Assembly: GCA_023375785.1 (NCBI GenBank)
Contig: SZWC01000095.1
Location: 206,031-270,030 of the forward strand
DNA: 64,000 nucleotides
From: Penium margaritaceum
Taxonomy: Eukaryota > Streptophyta > Zygnematophyceae > Desmidiales > Peniaceae
Direction of reading: 5' to 3'
Below the pieces are notes generated by a model. That model was not told the origin of the DNA. It ran no database searches and was given only the letters and a program-made list of their open reading frames with translations. The translations under genes were made by a program, and so were the position numbers. This document shows positions 1 to 12,252 of this stretch, piece after piece. Every line of letters begins with the position of its first letter. Position 1 is the first letter of the stretch.

Positions 1-1067
1 TGTTGGTGCCAATTACATTGCTTTCGTTGAAGGCGACATCCTTGGAGATGATGACATGGACTGTATCCCTCTAGTATAGACAGTAGGCCTTGCTTGCCAC
101 ATCATAACCAGTCATCAGCATCTGTGCGATGTTTGCCTCCTACTTCTACCGCTTCTCCTTGGACGCGTGCATGTACGCCAAGCTACCAAGTGCGCGCAGA
201 TGATCCACGTTCGGCTTCTTGCCAAACCACGCCTCGTACGGTGTCATCTGCTCCAACGCCTTGGCTAAACTACGGTTCTTGATGTACACTGCAGTGCTCA
301 GAGCTTCGGCCTAGAGTTCACACGTAAGCTAAGCCTTGTACAACATGGAGTATGCCAACTCAACGGTGGTGCGATCGGTGTATTTTGCTACACCATTCTT
401 CTACCACGAGTATAGCGTGGTGCGTTCATGCTTGATGCCAACTGTAGTGAGGTAGTCCTAGAAGTCTTTGCTCGGGTATTCTCCACCGCAGTCGTTGCGC
501 AACGTTTCGATTTTCTCGCCGGTCTGGTTCTCCAACATTGCCTTGAACTCTTGAACCTGTCATAACACTTTTCCTTGAAAGCAAGGAAGTACACAGCAGC
601 ATAACACCTAAAATCATTAATGAAGATGCAAAGATACCTAGATCTCCTAAAGCTCCGGGTCTACATTTGGCAATACAAGTATGTGTGGACTCGCTTGAGC
701 ACCTCCTTTTTGCGCTCCCCTTCTGTGGGAACGCTATGCAATGCTGCTTCCCCTCCAAGAAGCCGATGTACAAATGCTGGTCAAAGTTTAAGATGGTGAG
801 TAAGTCACGCACCATCTGCTTTGTTTGAAGCTGCTGCAAGAGGCGTACGCCAATGTGGCCGTAGTACGCATGCCAGATTTCGCCATCTGTCGCGTGCACC
901 ATTACTGCAAGACTCTCCTCACGCGGGGTCTTGGTTGCCCCCAACAGGTAGTACAAGTCGCCTTCCTTCACCCACCTGGCCGACTCCTCTCGTGTTTCCT
1001 TGCTGGGGATATAGCCATAGTTGTCGTCAAAGACGACTCGCAGTCCTGTGTTGGTGAGGGAGGACAT
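1..1067 (-). pseudogene. m1 GAG-pre-integrase and integrase remnant
   Basis: The minus strand at about 650-900 reads as the Copia GAG-pre-integrase/zinc-binding segment. It shows IWHAYYGHIG, the family's W-H-x-R-L-G-H-like signature, followed by LEGKQH, matching the usual C-x-x-GK-Q position. Upstream at about 950-1060 is NTGLRVVFDD, typical of the end of the protease region. The catalytic core lies further left and is poorly preserved. It would have inserted retroelement cDNA. It is a fossil with several breaks, and the neighbouring gag on its right is on the same strand and in the expected order. Confidence 0.7.
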
Positions 1068-1359
1068 GGAGAGAAGGTTGAATGTAGCATCAGATACAGA
1101 TGTTCCAGATGCATACTATTGTATGCATCTGGAACACTCCCACTTCAATGTCACGCACAGTCTCCAATCACATCTCTATAATCCCAGTCCCCTCAGCATA
1201 CACCACCCGATCATCACCCAAAGCAATATGTCAGGGGAGGATTGAAAGCAGCTGCATACACTCCTTGTGGTGCGTCAGAGTCTTGGTTGCACCCTTAGTC
1301 CTTGTACTACGCGAGATCCGCCTTCTCCATCTGCGTCATCTCGGCCTTCGCCATGAAGA

Positions 1360-2355
1360 GGCGGTCATACACCTCCTTGGCCACGTTCATGTTGCCAAAG
1401 TGGCGCACGCCGATCTGGTTCTCTTGCTGTTGTAGCTGACACTCTTGTGAGTACTAGTACTGCTGTTATGGAAGCTGCTGCTTCTGTTGCTGTTGGAAGG
1501 ATTTCAGTTCCTACTGCTCTTTTTGGTCCCTCTTGAACTTTAAGCACTCTTACTTGTAGTGCTCCTCTTTCTAGCAAGAGTGGCACTTGCCTTTCTTCCT
1601 TCCCCTCTACTTCCCAAACTGCTGTTGTTGCTGGTTGCGTGAGCCCATGGTCATAAATGTTGCTTTAGTGCTGTTGCCGCCATTGCGCCTTGCTGCATTG
1701 TGATGCAATTCCACTTGCACCAGGTGCGTGCAGATAAATTCTAGGTCGAGAGTAAGCTATTACTCCAACGTCTCTCGTACAGTGTCGTAGCTCGATGGGA
1801 GTCCCCTCAGAAAGAGGAGGATAAAACGTGTGTTTTCTACAGGCTTGCAGGCCGCTTTTAGCTACTTTGCCAGCTCCTTTTCGCTCTCCAAATACGCCTC
1901 CATCCCTTCCCCACCCTGCATCTTCAATGCCATCATCTTCTCTTCCAAAATCATGAGGAATGAAGGATCCTTCCTCTCATACTTCTTGCACAACATGTCC
2001 CATCCATCCTTTGCAGTAGCCTTGTGACTCACTAAAGATGCGGGTTGGAGATGGTGTTGAAAAGCATCCTATAGGCCTACCTGTCCTTCTCCTCTCACTC
2101 CTCATATGATGCTACTGTAGTTATAGATGAACTTGCATCAGCTGTACCATTCTGCAATGTTTTCCCCGCCACCACCTGCGCTATGGTGATGCCTTTTGCC
2201 TTTTGAGGCAAAGCGCACTCATCGCCGCTCACCACCTTCCACAAGCCCCTCTCCTCCAAAACGAGGCAGGTACGGATCTTCCAGAACGTGAAGTTGGCGT
2301 ACCCTTCTAGCCTCTCCAAGGGCTGGGCTGTTGTTTCCATGCTTGTTGCTGCCAT
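1360..2355 (-). pseudogene. m1 Copia gag remnant
   Basis: The N-terminus at 2355 reads MAATSMETTAQ and then LEGYANFTFWKIR and LEERGLWKVVSG. This is the standard start of plant Copia Gag (domain of the DUF4219/UBN2 type: L-x-G-x-N-F/Y-x-x-W-K ... GLW-x-V-x-G). About 1700-2090 corresponds to the middle of Gag, and 1365-1600 is a low-complexity region near the expected nucleic-acid-binding tail. Gag would form the particle that packages the element RNA. The start is chosen because the Gag motif begins within 20 residues of it. Old and broken. Confidence 0.7.
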
Positions 2356-2399
2356 TTTTAGCTTTGGTGATGCTCAACGCTACCCTTGAGTGTCGACAC

Positions 2400-2756
2400 T
2401 ACCCGTGCTTTAGTTAGTGCTTCTGCAATAAATCTCTCTGACAGAAAATGGACAATACATGCCAGCAGACTATGAATATGGCAAAACTTAGCCGACTGCT
2501 GGAAAATGCAGCTCAAAACCTTTCACATCAATCCATAAAACAGGGTCATCAACAGGGATTTTCAAAAAAACATGCCCTTTTAAAAACATGGTATGTTTCT
2601 ACTCCTCCAACTCAGACCATCCCGCTTGTAAATGGAGTTTCTCACAAACGTACCAATGGAATGCAAATATTTTTTGCACCAATGAAAAGCTTAGGAAAAA
2701 TACTTCAAGTTGCATGTACACGTATTTTAATTTGAGAAAGATACAAGAGAGTTGTG
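2400..2756 (-). mobile_element. m1 untranslated leader, distal part
   Basis: No open frame of note. The part 2640-2751 matches 16206-16300, the same leader in another copy, including a shared stretch around AATGGAATGCAAATATTTTT. It therefore belongs to the family-1 element leader between primer-binding site and gag, not to unique host DNA. Confidence 0.6.
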
Positions 2757-3494
2757 TGTTGGATCTGGAGGAGAGAGGGAGCCTTGGAGCAGCGAGCATG
2801 TGTGATTGGAAGGGCATCACTTGTGCTGGAGAATGGTTGTTGAATCACTCAAAACAATGGAGTACATATAGAGCTAGAGGTTGGGCAAGTCAGCCCTCTC
2901 ACAAGCCACACCACTTCGCCATGGAGGCTAAGGCTCACACACTAGAGTCCATAATCTCACACAAGGGAGGAAATCAGCCTAGCAATCAGGCTGACCACTC
3001 ACACACGATCTAGAGAGCTAGAAAATGCTCTCATGGCACACTCCTAGTGGTCACATAACTCACACTCCCATGGAGAATCGCCATGTGTCCATGGCTAGCA
3101 CACAAGGATCTCACCTCACCTAAAAAGTAAGGAAAGGTACCTTTTTCCTAGTCAACACACTCTGACAAGGTAATCCTAAGACCAAGGATCTTTTCGGATA
3201 TTTCTCCCATCAGGTCTTGACCTTGGACCTCTTGCCTTTTTCTATTCTCAGGCTAAGGCATGGAGCCATCGCCCATGGTCACACGGATATCGACGGGTGA
3301 TGACCCCAAAAACTTCGAAAATTCATATCTCCCAATCCGACCGTTGGATTGACCTCAAACTTGGACCGTAGATATTTTGCCACCTGATCTTTCAAATGGT
3401 GAAGTTGGATCAACAATCGGAGTAGGCATGTGGTGCTTTCCTGGAACTTTTTCCTGTGGACTAGAAACTAAGCCAGATGGCTCCTTTTCCAACA
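2757..3494 (-). mobile_element. S1: family-1 solo LTR with perfect 5-bp target duplication
   Basis: A 738-bp LTR, TGTTGG...CCAACA, flanked by TTGTG at 2752-2756 and TTGTG at 3495-3499. Copia integrase makes 5-bp target duplications, so this is an insertion whose internal part was later lost by LTR-LTR recombination. The target is the m1 leader. A related leader without the insertion is seen at 16285-16300 (GAGAGTTATGGTCATC), which acts as an empty site. Orientation is minus, as judged from copies whose primer-binding site lies to the left. On the minus strand a TATA-like CTATATGTACTCC is present near 2863-2875. Confidence 0.9.
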
Positions 3495-3743
3495 TTGTGG
3501 TCATTGCAAGGCAACAGTCTTCGTCAGAGAGAAGAGTGTAATCGTGGCCGACCTCGTTTTGAGCATAAATGTCAATGCGATAGTTGGATCTTTGCAATCG
3601 TGGGCTCGTTGGAAAGCTTGTCTTGCAAACTTGAAGACCTTGTGTTGATCTTTGAATTCTGTCATTCTTTAACTGTTACGCGTCACTCTCAAAGTGATGG
3701 CATGTGCTTGCTCAAATTGGTAGACGAGGGCTCTGATACCAAG
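3495..3743 (-). mobile_element. m1 leader, proximal part with primer-binding site
   Basis: About 250 bp of family-1 leader between S1 and the 5' LTR. A near-identical stretch is at 17287-17535. It contains no supported gene; short open frames here are leader sequence. It ends with the primer-binding site next to the LTR. Confidence 0.65.
3729..3741 (-). promoter_or_regulatory. Primer-binding site, initiator tRNA-Met 3' end
   Basis: The + strand reads GGCTCTGATACCA, identical to the 3' end of plant initiator tRNA-Met, so the minus strand is the complementary site TGGTATCAGAGCC. It lies 2 bp from the LTR start at 3744. This fixes the element orientation as minus and marks 3744-4474 as a 5' LTR of sequence to its left. 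Confidence 0.85.
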
Positions 3744-4474
3744 TGTTGCAACTGGAGGAAAAATGGAGTCTTGGAGTAGCGAGGATGTGGGACTAAAATG
3801 GCATCACTTTTGCTAAAAATGGCTATTCAATCACTCAAAATGATGGCATACATATTGAGCTAGAGCTTGGGCAACTCAGCCCTCTCACAAGGCGCACCAC
3901 TTAGCCATGGAGGCTGAGGCTCACACACTAGAGTTCACAATCTCACACAAGAAATCAGCATAGAAATCAGGCTGACAACTCACACATGACCCACAGAGCT
4001 AGAGAATGCTCTCAGGACTCACTTGTAGTGGTCACATGACCCATATTCCCATGGAATATCTCCATGTGTCCACGGCTAGCACACGAGGATCTCACCTCAC
4101 CTAAAAAGCGAGGAGAGATACCTTTTTCCGAGTCAACACACTCTGATAAGGCAACCCAATAATCTAGGACCTTTTTGGATATTTGTTCCATTAGGTTTTG
4201 ACCCTGTTCTCTCGCCTTTTTCTTTTCTCAGGTTAAGGCATTGAGTCGTCGCCCATGGTCACCCAGACACTGGCGGTCAACGACCCCGGGAATTCCAAAA
4301 ACTCATATCTCTCAATCTAACCGTTGGATCGGCTTGAAACTTAGAATGTAGCTATTTTGCCACTTGATCTTTCCAAAGGTGAGATCCGATTGACGATCCG
4401 AGCAAGCATATGGTAGTTTCCAGGAACTTGCTCCTGTGGACCTATGACTGAGCTGGATGGTCCCTTTCCCAACA
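3744..4474 (-). mobile_element. Family-1 LTR shared by m1 and m2
   Basis: A 731-bp LTR, TGTTGCAACTGG...CCCAACA. On its left is the primer-binding site of m1, so it is m1's 5' LTR. On its right is the RNase H end of m2, so it is also m2's 3' LTR. One LTR serving two head-to-tail elements indicates tandem elements made by LTR-LTR recombination. Confidence 0.75.
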
Positions 4475-6059
4475 TCCTACACCTTATGCCTGGTGAAGTG
4501 ATAGGCGATGTCAATGTGGTTCGTACATGCATTGTGCTTTGGATTCTTGACGAGTGCGCTTACTCTGTGGTTCTTTACGCGTACAGGAAATAAAAACTGC
4601 TGCACTCCTATTCATCTCTGCCATAAAAAGTTGAAGCTAGAGTGCTTCCTTTACTCTAAAACTAAGAGACATGTACTCGGGATTTGTGTTTGATGTTACC
4701 ACAACCATGTATCACTTGGTGTACCAGTTGATGGCCCTTCCATTCCTAAGAAACACATATCTAGAGATAGAATTGGGATCGTCAAAGTTTGAAATCCAAT
4801 GTAGCTCATGGTGTTCTTGTTGGTACCATTGTTGGTGATTGTGATGTTCATTGTTCGAGCAAGATGGCGGAATATCTACTTCTCATCCTTCTGGTCTTTA
4901 GGTCTGGGATCGCCATGTGCTAGCTCACAGCACTCACAACTTGTGCGATGTTAGGCCACGTTACCACCATAAGGTATACAAGACTGCCTACAGCGCTTTG
5001 GTACATTTGCCGCTCAGTTCTGTCTGCTTCTTATGTGAAGCCCACGATGTACTACTTCGTATGAAGCAGCGTGTCAATGGGTTTTGCTTTTTTCATGCCA
5101 AACCGCTATTGTGCATCCTTGTTGTAGCAACTCTATTCTAACAAGAAGGAGCGTGATTTACAATTACGCATGACCTGGATACCGAGGAAATATGATTCTT
5201 CCTGGAGATCCGACATCTAGAAACGCTCTTGCATTGCCTCCTTCAACACCTGTGGTGCGGACATGCTGTTGGAAAAGAGGTACATGTCATCACCATGCAC
5301 AATGATGATGAGAACATCATGCCCATGTTGCCTAGGATAGACACCGTAATCAAACGCTGTGTTCAAAACCCATGCATTGTAGCGCCGCATCCAACATCTG
5401 GTTCCAAGCACGGAATGCTTGCTTGAGGCCATAAAGCAACATCTTTAGCTTACAAACCAAGTGCTCTTGCCCATCCGTGTTGAGCCCCTCCGGCTACTCC
5501 ATGTAGATTTCATCCTCCAAGTCACCATTCAAGAAGGCCGTGTTGACATGCATGTGGTGCATCTCGAAGTCATCAGCTACTGCATTAGAGAGGAGGGTAT
5601 GTACCGAAACTAACTTCATAGTAGGAGTAAAGGTTTCAGTTTAGTTGATCCCCTCATACTGAGAGTAGCCTTTTACAACCAGCCTTGCCTTGTATTTTTG
5701 GAGGTTGTCATCTCCTCCCCGCTTCTTCTTCAAGACCCACTTGCACTTGATCACCTTGCGCCAAGGGAGACTCTATTAGCTCCCATGTGTCGTTGTCGAG
5801 CTGCAACTGTACCTCCTGCTGCATAGCTTATGCCTAATCTACTACATCAGGTGCAACCATGGCCTCTTTGTAAGATGTTGGCTCATCCAAATCTGCTGCA
5901 ACTATAACGTTCACCTTTTCTGGTTTCTGAAGCATCAAGAAATGGCCATACTCACTAGGGTTGTAGCGCATCCTAGAAGGGTGCCTGGGACCTGGTGGTA
6001 GAGCGTCAGCACGCGGCTTGTGTGGTACTGCCGGTACAACTATTGCTACTGGTGGTTCT
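4475..6059 (-). pseudogene. m2 copy A: RT and RNase H remnant
   Basis: Right to left on the minus strand: the integrase-RT linker (5834-6059, with EPTSYKEAM, a conserved Copia linker motif), RT palm pieces (about 5460-5780, including a VNTAFLNGDLED-like segment after the QMDV position), the RT active-site region (5217-5432, DVLIIIVHGDDM at the YVDD position), and RNase H (4475-4900). It ends directly at the LTR at 4474. The fossil is broken in many places. The matching copy is 20940-22535, nearly identical. m2 continues beyond E1 at 12271-13346. Confidence 0.75.
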
Positions 6060-6811
6060 TGTTGATCTGATGTGCCCCTTGTCAGTAGACATTTGGATAG
6101 GCACATGACAGACTAGGCATGCACTGCTCCCTTGGAGTAAGTCCCCTAAGTCTGGTCTAGATAGACAAGACATGTACTGCTCCTTTGGAGAAAACCTCCT
6201 TATTCTAAACTAGATAGTGTTGCCAGTAAATACAACCTAGGAAAACTCCTTATGGCTTAATGTTCTACCGTTAGTCTCTAGAGCAAAACTTCATTGGGTC
6301 AAATCCCAAGCGAGTGACCAATTTTCTCTGTGACCAAAAAGGGGGACCGGAAGGTTCTTAGAGACATTTTAGAACATTCAAATGTCTTTCTTGGTGGTTG
6401 GCGGCACTTGGCGGTCATAGAGAGCGCCATGTAGGCAGCGGATGATGAGATCCAGATTGCCCCCAAAATTGCTCGTCTAAGGAGCAACCACGCACCTAGT
6501 CTAGAGGTTAGCTCTAGGACCTTTCAGCTACCTCTCACTCATTACGGTTCTTACCTTTGAGACTCCTCATATAGTTGTCCATCAAAGGCAGATACTAATG
6601 AAGCAATGGTTGGTCTAAGCCCCGGGATTTTTCTCCATGCACAAAAGTGACGAGGTTCTAAGGACACATTGCAAGGAAGTGATTCGTATGAACTGCACAG
6701 TGTGAAACCGTGATTCTAAGGATGATACCTCCTCCTAGTTCCAAGTCTAGGAGTGGACGGCAAGTACCATTTTGTTGGCCTTCTTTTCTAATTGCCTTGG
6801 ACTGATTAACA
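6060..6811 (+). mobile_element. E1-A 5' LTR (family 2)
   Basis: 752 bp starting TGTTGATCTGATGTGCC and ending ATTAACA. It aligns with 11486-12252, 53719-54483 and 54785-55536. Family hallmarks are TTGGTCTAAGCCCC about 280 bp before the end and a TGTCGGCC/GTTGGCC-TT-TTTTCT tract near the end. Directly after it is GGATTATGAACCCAT, a decayed version of the half-tRNA primer site. Confidence 0.8.
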
Positions 6812-7589
6812 AAGGATTATGAACCCATACTGACTACTTCTAATGCATGTTTCTGTGCGCTCTCTTGCCATCTCTGTCTTGCAACGTACATCAGCTCCAT
6901 CAGCTCCACCAGCTCCATCTATGCTATCAGTTCCAATGGCGCGTACGAGCACTTAGCAAACACGGGCCAAGGAAAAGCTTTGCCCTTGGAGGTATGTCCA
7001 TTGGGTCCTAACCACCATAAGCTCTGCCCTTGGAGGCACGACCTTGGGTTCACTAGAGTGCGTCATTTCTGATTGCAGGTGATCAACGGCTAAAGGATAA
7101 GCAACATGTTTATATTTCATTAAGTGGTAGCAGACAAAAGCCTACATTAGCCTACATCGGCCACAACGTAGTAGATAAGGAGAGAAGTATAGATATGTAT
7201 GACAACACCCACGATGCGTAGTCTTGAGCAGGTCAATAGTGGGATGTCAATGTTTAGAAAGAAAGGTTTTCCTTGTAGAAATGGCAACTTAAGATTGTCA
7301 TGAGGGTGCATGGCTACTTGAAGATGTTCCTTGGTGAAGAGAAAGAACCTCCAAAACCATAGCCTGGGAATGAAGCATGGAGCGTCCCAAACAACACCGT
7401 GCTTGCAATTCCTATGACATGAATAGATCAGTCACAACATGTCCATCTCCAAGGCATCATACATGCATGAAAGGCCTATGAAAAGCTTGCATGTGTACAC
7501 AAATCAACGGCTCTAACAAATTACCTCTTCATCCTTCAAAAACTGATTTTAATAAGGGTGACTAGGGGAAAGTCAATTCCGAACATCCT

Positions 7590-8480
7590 ATTGCAGTTTG
7601 GAACAATGTTTCTACAAGTGACCCGAATGAAGTGGAAAATCAATAGCAACATGCAGGCCATGATCTTCCTCATGGCGCTACCTAAATGTTAAGGTCATCT
7701 AATGACCATCTTTGGTGGTTGGAAAGAGGAGGATTTGACGTATGAGGCAGTGTCAAACTACACGCGCAACCAGGCCATGTGTCGCAATGGTAGTGAGGCT
7801 AACATATTGGCCTATGCTGTACAATACGATGGCCTTGGCAACAACTCCTCTTCTCATAAGAGGAGTAATGGAAGCAGTGGCAGTGAACGGAGAGACAATG
7901 GTGGCGGTGGAAAAGGGTTAAAGAATCCTAAAAGTGCCATAACTGTGGCAAGTCTGAGCATTAGGCACGAGTGTGCAAGGACCCCGAGAAGGAAGACACA
8001 GATACTGGTGGTAAGAACTAGGGCAAAGATAAAGGGTAGGAAAGGATTACAAACATGATGGCCGAGGGTGTACCAATAATCAAAAGAACAGCACTACTCA
8101 AGCGTGGAGCCCATGGACTCAACTTTGATACGAACCACCACTCTTCAAGGGACTAGAATGGGTTCATCTCCATTGGGGATGGAACGTCGCTTCAGGTGTG
8201 CTAATAGAACCCTTGTCCATGCACAAGGCGAGGAAGATAAGTTAAAAAACATGAATGTGCATAGAGGTGAAAGATAATTATTGCAAGAAAACGTCGTCTT
8301 CATGCTATCTTTTAGAAAAGCATGGACCATGACATGATGGTGTTCTTCACTAATGAGGATGCCACGATTTTCAAGAACAAGGAAATCGAGATCTCCTTTC
8401 TCAAGGAGAATATTGTCGAATAGGTCCCAAGAGTTGATGGGCTCAACGTGCTACAAACCAAGCTACTTGAGAGTACAAAC
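7590..8480 (+). pseudogene. E1-A gag and protease region
   Basis: Gag is recognised from the AMIFLMALP and TIFGGWKEEDLTYEAVSNY segments (7650-7770), the conserved C-terminal helix of this Gag type (compare the M and U copies), followed by the GSEANILAYA stretch and a Gly/Ser-rich tail (7830-7920). A zinc-knuckle-like Cys/His remnant lies near 7925-7980. Protease homology (the related copies read VDGLYVL at its end) lies at 8060-8470. In copy B most of this stretch falls in the assembly gap. Fossil, with many breaks. Confidence 0.6.
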
Positions 8481-9400
8481 GAGGAATATGCGGTGATTGA
8501 AGAGCCTAATGTTGCACCAAAGGCCGTTACCATGGCGGCTAATTCCACAAAAGACACCGATGCTGAAGCACATGTGCATTGGTCATGTGGCAAAGAGCAC
8601 ACTTCCAAGCTATACAACACCACAAAGTGGTTCATGTAATGGATGGATGCAAGGCCAAAAATGAGGGAAAGTACCATGAGCTGTGTGAGTCATGCCTCTA
8701 AGACAAGGCAAACAGAAAGCCCTTTGAGCATAATGGGTAACGTGTGGTAGCAATCTTTGACTTCGTTCACTCTGACGTATGCGGACCATTTTGCAATCCT
8801 TCCAACAACGGCTATAAGTACGTCCTAATCTTCATTAATGACCAGAGTCACGAGGTGTGGATCCACTTCCTCAAAAGAGAGGGAGAGGTTAAGGAGAATC
8901 TCAAAGAGTTTGTCCCCATGGTAGAGTGGCAGACGAGCAAGAAGGTCAAGGCACTTCGCACGAAAAACAGTGGTAAGTGTGAGGGGTACAAAGGCTTGTT
9001 GAGCCAGCACAATTCAATCACTAGACTTCCATGCGTTATACGCGTGAGAGTAATGGCGTTGCCGAGTGGATGAACTATAATATTCTCTGCATGAAATAAA
9101 GCATCCTTTTTACGCCAAAATTCCACCTTGCTTGTGGTTTGAGGCTACAAGAACTGCTTGCTACCTTGTGAATCTCACTCCAGCAGCCCCGCTTGCAAGA
9201 TGTATCAAGAAGCACCAAGAGAAGCAAGTGAGGAGGCCGCTAGAAGCTTGGTCATGTAAGAAGCAAGACATGCTAGACTTGAGGGTTTTTGGCTCTAATG
9301 CCCGGACGAAGAATGAAGCAAAAGAAGGAAGTGGCAAGCTGGATGCACATCCTCATAAGCATGTAATGGTCGAATACGACACAACACAGAAGGTATAAAG
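8480..9400 (+). pseudogene. E1-A integrase remnant
   Basis: The zinc-binding end (8580-8740) is followed by the catalytic core: FDFVHSDVCGPF (first Asp region, about 8757-8792), NDQSHEVWIHFLKREGEV (about 8837-8890), and KNSGKCEG near the second acidic position. The C-terminal GKLDAHPHKHVMVEYD (about 9332-9378) is the usual Copia integrase tail motif (KLD...VGY). The enzyme would join cDNA to host DNA. Broken fossil; copy B at 24368-25288. Confidence 0.75.
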
Positions 9401-9859
9401 GCCGTGGGACCATGCAGCTGGAAAGCTCATTAGGAGCTGCGACGTTGAGTTTGATGGTAGGACGCTCAACAAGGAAGAGCAGGTGAATCCCGTCCATGCT
9501 CCTAGAATCAGGACATGCGTTGTGTTGCTCAAGTCAGGTAATCAATCATCTTATAAGTAGCAAATGGTGCCATTAAATCATGATAGTCGTGTGGCAAGGA
9601 GAGTGGCAGTGGTAGCTAATACAACAACATAATCTGATACTAAGGTCGAGTCGTCTGAAGCCTCTGAGTAAAACTCTAAGGCAAGTGGCTCTTCCTTCAA
9701 TAACGGATTATTGGCAGCGCAATAGCAAGATACCAACCGAGCCTTGAAGAACCACAAACAACACTCTGGTGTTGCATGGGCCAGAAGAAACCTCTGCCTA
9801 AGTATGATGCTGAGAATGCAAAATGGACCCGACTCAGCTAGGCATGCTTGGCTCAGAGA

Positions 9860-11421
9860 GAGCCTGTGACTGTAGCGGAGGCTATGAACATGCCATATGC
9901 CACCAAGTGGAAGGAGGCAATGGATAGCGAGCTTGCATCCATTGAAGAGACAGAACATGGGTTCTTGTGGACAGGCTTCCAAACACCCATGTGGTGGGGC
10001 CAATAAGGGTACTCCATAAGAAGTTCAAGGAGTATGGTACTATTGACAAGTACAAGGCAAGAGTAACGGTATAGGTGTTTTCCCAACGTGAAGGTTGAGA
10101 GAACGAGGAGACCTTTGTACCCTTTGCCACATTTGCCTCCTTCAGATCTATGTTGTGCATTTTTGCTGCAAAAGCCCTACAATTGCACCAGATGGACGTC
10201 AAGTAAGCTTTTCTCTATGAGATTCTTGTAAAAAAAGTGCTGATGGAAGTACAAAAGAGTGTAGGCTCTAGAGGGTAAGGTTTGCAAATAGTTGAAATCA
10301 TTTTACGGGGTGAAACAACCTCCAGGAATGTGGTAGAAGAGGATGGATGGCTTCATGTCTCAGCTCACTTTCACGTATTACTAGAATGACTGTAGTGTCT
10401 ATGTGTGAAGGATGAGCAAGGCTTGATGCTGGTTGCACGGTACGTAGATGACCTAATAATTTTCTTGTCATAAGTTGAGCTGTTGAACAAGATAAACAGA
10501 GGTCTCAAAAACACGTTTAAGATGGACATGGGTCCTCTCAAGTTTTACCTAAGGATAGCCGTCCACCGCAATGGAGTAGCAAGTATCATCGAACTCAACC
10601 AGACCACGTACATCATGGTAGTCCTCAAGCACTACTACATGGAGGAATTCAAGCCTATGAGCATACCCATGAGAATGGACATCAAGCTCTCCTCCTCCAT
10701 GAGCCCTAGCACGGAAGTGAATCGACGCCAGATGGAGAACATCCCCTACCTGTCTGCTGTTGGCAGCCTCATGTATGCCGTGGAAGGAATACAACCTGAG
10801 ATTTGCTATGATATGGGACAACTGAGCAGGTTTGTGGCCAATCCGGAGCCACAGCAGTGGCAACCAATAAAACAAATCATGCACTATCTACAAAAGACGC
10901 GACACATGGGACTCCACAAGGAGGCTAAGAGGGAAAGCACCCACCGCTTCTCCTATGCTACACAGACGCAGACAGGAGAGGAAGAATCAATGATGGAAAG
11001 TGAATCTTTGGCTTTGTCTTCCTCTTGAATGGTGGTGGAGTCTCTTGGACAACGAGAAAGCAAGACTATGTCTCCCTCTCTATCGCTGAGGAAGAGTACA
11101 TTGCTTTTGTCAGAAGAAGGCAAGGAGATACAGTGGCTACGCAGCTTGCTTGTTCAGATGAAAGTGCCACCGACAAAAGCAACAGAGGTATGCATCAACA
11201 ATGAGAGTTCCATGAAAATGGCAAATGATGTCATCATCTTCTGGCGCACCAAGCACATCGACATCGAGATCCACTATTCATGCGACCTAGTCGCAAATAA
11301 GATTGTGGACTGTAAACATCTGGAGACCATGAAGATGCTCACAGAGTGCATGATAAAGGCACTTGGTAGCAAACCGTATTCTCAAGGGATCCGCATGGTC
11401 AACAGAGCCACCAAAGACTAA
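9860..11421 (+). pseudogene. E1-A reverse transcriptase and RNase H remnant
   Basis: RT begins with the EAMNMPYATKWKEAMDSEL segment (about 9880-9935). The active site RYVDDLIIF is at about 10438-10464, and KMDMGPLKFYL (about 10520) is the Copia KDLG-x-L-x-YFLG region. The connection domain SAVGSLMYA (about 10755-10780) and LSRFVANPEPQQW follow. RNase H continues to 11421 with a TKHIDIEIHYSCDLV segment (about 11250-11290). Together these copy element RNA to DNA. Many breaks; copy B is at about 25748-27318. Confidence 0.8.
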
Positions 11422-11485
11422 GGCCAAGAGAGCTAGAGAAAAAAGATACCTCATCGTAAATGGACACAAGTGCCAGGGAGAGTTT

Positions 11486-12252
11486 TTTCCATCCCATATG
11501 CCCCTTGTACATAGCTGGTATTTGGATATGCACATGACATAATAGGCATGCATCGCCCCCTTGGACTAATTCCCCTAAGTCTGCTCAAGATAGACAAGGC
11601 ATGTAGTGCTCCTTTAGAGCGACTCCTCTTGGTCTAAACAAGATAGATAACCGGCAAACACTACCTAGGAAAACTCCTTGTGGCTTAGACGTTCTTGAGT
11701 TTGCCTTTGAAGCAATAGGTCACTGAGTCAAATCCTACCCCAGTGACTAATTATCTTTGTGACTTAAACGGGAATAGGAAGGTCCTCAGAGACATCTTGC
11801 AACATTCCAAGATCCTTCCTAGTTGTTAGAGCCACTTGGCAGTCACATAGAGCACCATGTAGGCAAGGGGGATAGTACAATCCAGATTGCACCTAAAGTG
11901 GCTCATCTGAGGAGCCATTGCATGCCTAGGCTAGAAGCTTGCTCTAAGAGTATAAGTACCTATCAGTTGCCTGTGATTCATTATAGTTCTTACCTTTGAG
12001 ACTCCTTACAAATTTTTCCACCAAAGGAAGATACTAAAGAACTATTGGTTGGTCTAAGCCCCAGGACTTTGCTCATCGCGCAAAAAAGACCAGGTGATAG
12101 AGACACAGTGCTAGGGACTGATTCCTATGAACTGCTCAGTGTAGAACCATGATTTTGAGGGTGATATCTCCTTCTAGTTGCAATACCAGGAGCGGACGTC
12201 AAATGCCATTGTGTCGGCCTTGTTTTCTACTTTCTTGCCTCTGGCTGATAAA
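11486..12252 (+). mobile_element. E1-A 3' LTR (family 2)
   Basis: About 767 bp, aligning with the 5' LTR at 6060. It is preceded by a GGGAGAG purine tract and contains a TATA-box-like TATAAGTACC at 11951-11960. Thirteen bases (12253-12265) that do not align with the 5' LTR end separate it from the GTTCT target duplication. By eye the two LTRs are well diverged (clearly above 10%), so the insertion is old. Confidence 0.75.
11951..11960 (+). promoter_or_regulatory. TATA-box candidate in family-2 LTR
   Basis: TATAAGTACC, repeated at the same LTR position at 27847-27856 (copy B) and 54182-54191 (element T). Its conservation between diverged LTRs supports a promoter element about 310 bp before the LTR end. 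Confidence 0.5.

Larger units (their letters stand above)
1..4474 (-). mobile_element. m1: Ty1/Copia element, 5' part, truncated by window edge
   Basis: Minus-strand Copia fossil read from right to left: 5' LTR (3744-4474), primer-binding site (3729-3741), leader (2400-3743, interrupted by a solo LTR), gag (about 1360-2355), protease region, then GAG-pre-integrase and integrase (1-1067), which continue beyond base 1. The gag-protease-integrase order is the Copia order. Sequence 1-590 is related to 12540-13090 and 480-990 to 36480-36640, so m1 is a paralogue of m2 in the same family. The coding part is broken in many places (clearly more than five) and is old. RT and RNase H are not seen because they would lie outside the window. 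Confidence 0.8.

Noticed and set aside
1021-1435. Plus-strand proteins within 821-1435
   Set aside because: They are opposite-strand shadows of the m1 integrase and gag region.
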